DNA of 64,000 nucleotides from Ustulina deusta. Taxonomy: Eukaryota > Ascomycota > Sordariomycetes > Xylariales > Xylariaceae. The number at the start of each line of letters is the position of its first letter. Positions within the stretch are counted from its first letter, which is position 1. The translations under genes were made by a program, and so were the position numbers. Below the pieces are notes generated by a model. It worked only from the letters and a program-made list of their open reading frames with translations. It did no database searches and was not told the origin of the DNA. Of this stretch, positions 58,856 to 64,000 are shown piece after piece. The DNA is taken from assembly GCA_023159155.1 (NCBI GenBank), contig JAJNNX010000004.1:1798001-1862000 (forward strand), read 5' to 3'.

Positions 58856-61510
58856 CTATACACCGAAATGGACGTACGGAATCCAGTAGGCGTGTGTTGC
58901 GCCTTGCGCTTCAGTTGTCCTGCTGATCAATATACCATTTTTTGTCCTTTCTACTTTAATCCTTCCGTTGCGTAGTTCTCGAACCGCCCGATAAAGTCCT
59001 TGATACACCGCCACATCTGTTATCCCTTTGTCCCGCAATGTTTTATATAGCACTTTTGCAATATTAACATAATATATGTTTAATACTTCCTAGAGCGTTC
59101 TAACAACGTGCTAAAACCCCGCTAGCTAGAAAGCATTAATAAGGTTAATTCTTTTGTTAGCTAGTTTGGCTGCTTTGTTAGCTCCGGTCAAACATGCTAA
59201 CAAAAAACCAAAAAACTAAGGAATAGCAGGTTTTCTTGCAGTCTATAATTATAAAGGTCTTTTATTATTAACAGGTTTATTTTCTAATCCTTTAGGAGCA
59301 AAGAACTTTGTAATAGCTTTGTTAGATCTAAATATTTATAGCTAGCAAAATAAAATATCTTATATGCTTATAGTTCTTAAAATATATTATCTTTATATAA
59401 AAATAGTATAATTAGTTATAGCTTAAGTAATAAATAAAAATATTTTACTATTTTTATTTTATTTATAATAAATAAAAAACTTTTATTAGCAGAAAAATCT
59501 AGTATTTTATATATAGCAACTAAAAAATTATAATTAAAAGCTGGTCTAATAAGCTTTTAAAAATAAAGTTAGTACTTATATATTAATACTTTTATTATAA
59601 AAGCATATAATAATATAACTTTATTAAATATAGTTTTAAAGCTATTATTTATATAATATTTTATAATATAAAAAAATAGCTAGCTTAGAAGTCCTATAGG
59701 AACTTATTATATATAAAGCTAATTAGTATTAAAAATAAGCTTTTAAAAACTAAATATTTTTAAAACTAAATAAGCAACTATATTTTAGAACTACTTAAGC
59801 AATAATATAAAAAGAATAACTAATTAATAAAATATTTATAACTTTTTGGTTTATTTTATTATTTGTTTTACTATTAAACTAAGTAATCCTAATACTTAAA
59901 CTTAATAATATTTGATTATAAATATATTGTAGTAATAAAAACTTAGGTTAATAATAATTATAAGATCTAAATTTATTGCAGTTTTTAATTTGTTTATAGT
60001 TAGTAACAAATAAAAATTTTTAAATCTAAGCTAAATATAAATCTATAATTAAAGTTTATTAAATTTTTGTACTGCTTTATAATATTGCTTTAAAAGCAAT
60101 TCTTAAAAAAATACTTTATTAGTAAAACTTAAAAAAAATAAATTATTTCTAGGTAAGTTTATTTTGTTCTAAAAAAAAAAAAATTTATTTATTAAATTAA
60201 AATATTTTTGCTAAAGATTAGAAATATTGCTACAAGTATTAATTAATAAGCTTCCAATAATATTATAACTAAATTTAAAAAATTATAAAGCATTATAAGT
60301 ATTTTTATTTATATTTAGGGCAATAATAGCTATAGCTAAAGCTAAGCTAGTAAAATCTACAAATATATACTGCTTATTAGTATATTTTAACTATTATAAG
60401 CTTATATTAAAGAAAAGTTTAATAACTTACTATAATAAATAGTTTAAACTTTGCTAGTTAAGCTATAAAGCTTAAATTTAGGCGGCCTTTTAAGCTAGAT
60501 AAATATAAATAAATAGGAGTGCTATTTAGCAATACTAGCCTTTTTTATATAATAAAAACGTATAGTTTAAGTTGTTTATAAACTTTATTTGTTTAAATTG
60601 CTTACTAAGCAAGCTTTTAAAGTTATTTAATATAGCAGCTTAATTAAAATAATTTATAGGTATAGTATTAACTGCCTAATTAATAATATTAATAGTATAG
60701 TTCAAGTTATTTATTAATCCTATATGTTTAAATTATATACTAAGCTAGTTTTTAAGGTTGTTTAAATAGCTAGCTCGATTAAAGTGGTCTATAGGTATAG
60801 TATTAACTGCTTGGTTAGCAATATTAATAGTACGGTTCAAGTTATCTATAGATCTTGTCTGTTCGAATCGCATATTAAGCATTGCTCCTAAGTTATTTAA
60901 TATAAAAAGCTAAATATATACTTTAACTATTTTTATTGCTTAGTTTATAATTTAAATAGCTTTGTTTAAACTTTCTAAACTACTTTTTCGCTAATAATTC
61001 TTTGCTAGTCTTACTGCTTAGTTATTTAAAGTTACTTGTATATTAATTTTTTCAAATCTTAGCTTTTAATTATTATACTAATATATTAGCACTTGTCTTT
61101 ATTTAAAGCTATTACTATTTAGTAACTCTAAACATATATTAGCTTTTTAAAAATATAAATATTATATTTTAAAAAAAAAGATTATATTAATGCTTTCTAA
61201 CTATTAGTATGTTTAGAACATAAAATCGATAGGTGCGGTCCGGGTGGTCTATGGGTATGATTGCAAGCTATTTTTCTGTTTGTTGAATAGCTTGATTAAA
61301 GCATTCTATCGATTGAATCTTTGTAAATATTAGGAAATGGATATAAATATATAGCTCGATTTGTTTATTGCTTGTGGTATTTTTATATAGCTTTGCGAAC
61401 AAATATAGGTCTTTATTCTCTATACTACTAAATAAAGTGGCTATGTTGTTGTTTATATGAAATAGTTCTATTTTAATTACGTCTTTAGTAGCTATTAATA
61501 TAGTTACCAA
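58856..61510 (-). pseudogene. TPR-CHAT gene (caspase-like fold with TPR repeats), RIP-inactivated
   Basis: The minus strand starts with TPR-type units of about 47 residues. The clearest reads IDNLNRTINIANQAVNTIPI followed by DHFNRASYLNNL; further units lie at 60587-61340 (FNQAIQQTEK..LAIIPIDHPD), and the pattern A...TP.DHP.RA..LNNLG is typical of fungal TPR proteins. Degraded linker (SYNIIGSLLINTCSNISNL) follows near 60250. The C-terminus is a CHAT domain: LLACLTGANKAAKLA with the catalytic Cys codon kept at 59192-59194, then HVVRTL, ITDVAVYQGLYRAVRELRNG and AYWIPYVHFGV to the stop at 58856. CHAT domains are caspase-related peptidases, and several are proven proteases in regulated cell death. 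There are many RIP-type stops, including TAG for the Trp of TLWEV. The last 200 bp are nearly untouched. Sequence upstream of 61510 may hold more of the N-terminus. Confidence 0.87.
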
Positions 61511-62140
61511 ATTAATTATTTAAATTAAAGTATATCTAAATATATTTATTAGTAATAATAATATTAAATAGTATTAGTATAGATATATTTTATTAAATAT
61601 TTTGTTTGTAGCTTTGTTAAGCTAATAAGAACTAAAGTTATACTATTATATATATTAATATAATATATATAGTCCATTTTATATTAAATGTCTTTTAATA
61701 CTAATATAGCACTTACTAAAACGCTTTTAGTATGCCGCCTAATAAAGTAACAAGAAGTTTTTATTTAACTTTTTTTTTAATAATATAGGGCTGCACTAGT
61801 CTTAGCATATTATATACGTTTGATTTAAAAAGGAGCAGCATACTAATACTTTTTTAAAGCAAAAATTAGAAATTATTGGTTGCTTATTAAGGTTTAGGTT
61901 AGAAGCTAGTATTAAAAATTTTTCTAATAAGTAAAAAAAGCCTTAAATATGATTTTGTAGCTTATATAACATAGCTCGAACCTAGCAGTAAAGTATTAAA
62001 GATTCTTTTATAAGTATATTTATTAAAGGCTTAAAAAATAACAGAATAAGGCTGTAGTAAGGTAGTAATATATATAAGTAAGACTAATTAATAAATATTT
62101 TTTGCAGCTTTGTTGGCACTAAGGCAGATTTTCGAAATAG
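61511..62140. other. RIP-degraded A+T-rich DNA
   Basis: No frame can be read. It may include the lost N-terminal part or promoter of the TPR-CHAT gene. It ends in an AATT/AATC-type run at 62140-62165 like the LINE tails. Confidence 0.45.
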
Positions 62141-63783
62141 ATAAATTAATTAATTGATTGATTTTTAACATGGGGGACCGTCCCTTACTAGGGCAGAACT
62201 ACGCTTCCTAGAGTCATGCATCACAGGGTTAATAAAGGAATCCGCCCATCCACGCTATTACGGGTCTAGGCTCTAAGACCTAGCCTTATTCCTTATTCTG
62301 AAAAGAAGCTGGTCTTCTCTAGAATCGTGCCCAGTCCACGCTTTTCTCCCCTAAAAGTGTTGTAAAGGCAGCCCTCGGAGTCCGAGTAGACAGCAGTCGG
62401 TGTTTCCGTAGTCGCCTGCAGAAGAAAATATGTTGGGGGTCTTCCTTTCCCTACACCTATGTAGCGTCGGTCTCTTAAATGAGGCCAAGTGCTTACCTCG
62501 GCATCTACTACCTCTGCTTGGAGCAGTCTGCCTCTGCCTTGGCAGACTTCTTGTGTAGTTCCGCCTTTTCTGATTTCGAAATGGATGGGTTTGGGCATAA
62601 TGCGCAGGAAAGTAGTTAGGTGTGCACACCCTTTCCAATACTACCGTACCTGGCGACTTCTTAACTAGAGCAACGTACCGTATAAGAACCTGCGACGTAT
62701 GGGCAGTCTTCCTCGTCGGAAAAGACGAAGCTGTCGTCTCTATTCCTAGCCCATGTGTAAATATTACACCGGTAGAGATAGGCTAGGTTACGTACTCTTA
62801 GGAAAACATAGTTGTCCTAAATACAAGGCACTGGAGGTTAATAGGGTGGGGAAGCGATGCCATACCTACAAAGTAGGTGCGACAGAAAAAACTGTCTGAG
62901 AGCTAATCCTAATATATATATAGAGAGAGAGAGGCAGGTATTTAATAAAGATAGCTAGATGACAAACTGACTTTTGAATCAACCTTGAGGTGACAGTGCG
63001 GTCTGCATTATAAAGCCACCAGCGCCCAACTTGTAAGCGTGAATTCTTCATTCGGGAGGCACTCGTGCAATTGGCGCTCCAACTATGCATGCTCCTCAAT
63101 ACCTCAGAAAATTGCCTTGTAGGCTATCAGGAGATATGGCTGCCCTTCAGTCTTGTCTTCCCATTTGGGAGCGTTCTAGATCCGCCATTATTAATGAAAC
63201 GCTAACTTAAAAAGGTATCCACTCTACTAGCCCAAATGCCGGTAGCTCCACGCACTGACAAGCCGTGCAGGTACCTCGTGCAAGTACCTCCCCTGCGAGA
63301 ACGGCATACTTTACAACCAAAATTCTGCTGACCCCACCCAACTCCGCTAATTTACAGGCACTGTCACCATCTATTTCTACGTTACTAATCAAAACTGCCC
63401 CCCCCCGCACGATGACAACTGTATAAATCACGTGTTTTTCAGCTCATTATTAGCGGCATGTTGACAGGGAGCTAGGGCAACTCGTAGGAGAATCCATGAT
63501 TGTGAGATGCAGGCCTCGCCCATGACAGCTTAGGATACATCTCGAAGCCAAGAGAAACAACTGCAATCCACCCTATTAGCTGGTACCCGGTACTGGACAG
63601 GATGCTTCCAGCTAATCAACGTTAATACTTACCACTTATACTAGTATATTTGTAGTAGAGCAAGGATTTCGATTCGGGATGTTGTAATATTCTTGGAGAG
63701 AGTAGCATAGTTTTGTTGTTCACATAATTGCTATGACTGCTTCATATAGTGTGTATCACAGCGGGCACAATTGAATAATCATA
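62141..63783. other. Base-balanced region, no gene recognised
   Basis: Normal composition, with several overlapping short minus-strand ORFs (62293-62598, 62351-62638, 62866-63099 and 63207-63431). None shows a domain, an intron structure or codon continuity with its neighbours. Small palindromes occur (GGGACCGTCCC at 62171, GGTGTGCACACC at 62619). It could be intergenic DNA or an unfamiliar element. Confidence 0.4.
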
Positions 63784-63965
63784 TACGGAGTAAAGGGTGC
63801 ATTTTAATACACTCCAATTAACTGGACAATACTTGGCAAAAAAAGAAATAAAACCTAGGATAGATTGAAGTTCTATTTAAAAGCTTGAACTTTTGTAATC
63901 TTTGCTCTTAATATAAGTGCTAGCTGTTATAGCATATTGCAAATTTTTTTAAGGACTACTCCGTA
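63784..63965. repeat. Segment bounded by TACGGAGTA inverted repeats
   Basis: TACGGAGTA at 63784-63792 and its exact reverse complement TACTCCGTA at 63957-63965 bound a 182-bp segment. I recall TACGGAGTA-type inverted repeats as common at small fungal elements. No flanking target duplication is visible, so the call as a miniature element is weak. Confidence 0.35.
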
Positions 63966-64000
63966 GCAATGCTTAAATCCTATGCAATAGCTAATTTGCT

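Noticed and set aside
62293..62638. Two overlapping minus-strand ORFs of about 100 codons
   Set aside because: They overlap in different frames, neither shows a family motif, and no splice logic links them to other frames.
1..64000. Telomere repeats, CRISPR array, rRNA or intact tRNA genes
   Set aside because: No TTAGGG/CCCTAA array, no regularly spaced repeats, and no tRNA with a full cloverleaf were found on reading both strands.

Overview
The window reads as a stretch of a filamentous ascomycete (Pezizomycotina) genome from a fungus with repeat-induced point mutation (RIP). Most of it is extremely A+T- and TpA-rich. Repeat copies differ almost only by C/T and G/A transitions, and recognisable reading frames carry stops where CAA, CAG, CGA or TGG codons would be expected. 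One gene has GT..AG splice signals whose removal keeps the frame. No telomere repeat, rRNA or convincing tRNA was seen, and I cannot name the species.

Layout. 1.9-3.2 kb: an apparently intact two-exon gene of unknown function. 3.9-5.3 kb: an unrecognised decayed gene. 6.5-7.1 kb: a decayed F-box gene. 7.2-7.7 kb: an open 181-residue ORF. 8.3-11.0 kb: a decayed NACHT-ankyrin STAND (NLR-like) gene, with a possible HET-like fragment upstream. 13.6-20.5 kb: strongly decayed DNA with a GRF-type zinc-finger relic. 20.5-28.6 kb: a complete but dead Ty3/Gypsy chromovirus with 203-bp LTRs and a 5-bp target duplication. 29.3-30.3 kb: a decayed BTB gene split by a solo LTR. 32.2-34.0 kb: a TIR element of Fot1/Pot2 (Tc1-mariner) type. 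34.1-35.0 kb: a LINE 5' fragment. 35.1-37.0 kb: a decayed PIF1-like helicase with a mitochondrial-type N-terminus. 38.9-43.3 kb: a decayed RecQ-like helicase split by a 2.1-kb non-coding LTR element. 43.7-50.5 kb: two LINE copies, back to back. 51.3-52.3 kb: a decayed DUF6594-type gene split by a solo LTR. 52.4-58.3 kb: a complete dead Ty1/Copia element with 171-bp LTRs. 58.9-61.5 kb: a decayed TPR-CHAT gene. 62.1-64.0 kb: base-balanced DNA in which I recognise no gene.

Reading as a whole. This is a graveyard of NLR-like, incompatibility-type and helicase genes, buried by successive retroelement insertions and erased by RIP. Insertion order can be read directly. In three genes, removing an LTR insertion plus one copy of its target duplication restores the frame across the junction. 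The inserted LTRs are much less mutated than the genes they sit in, so they arrived after most of the decay. Probably only the genes at 1.9-3.2 kb and 7.2-7.7 kb still make proteins.

All translations and alignments were done by eye. Family names come from motif recognition, not from searches.
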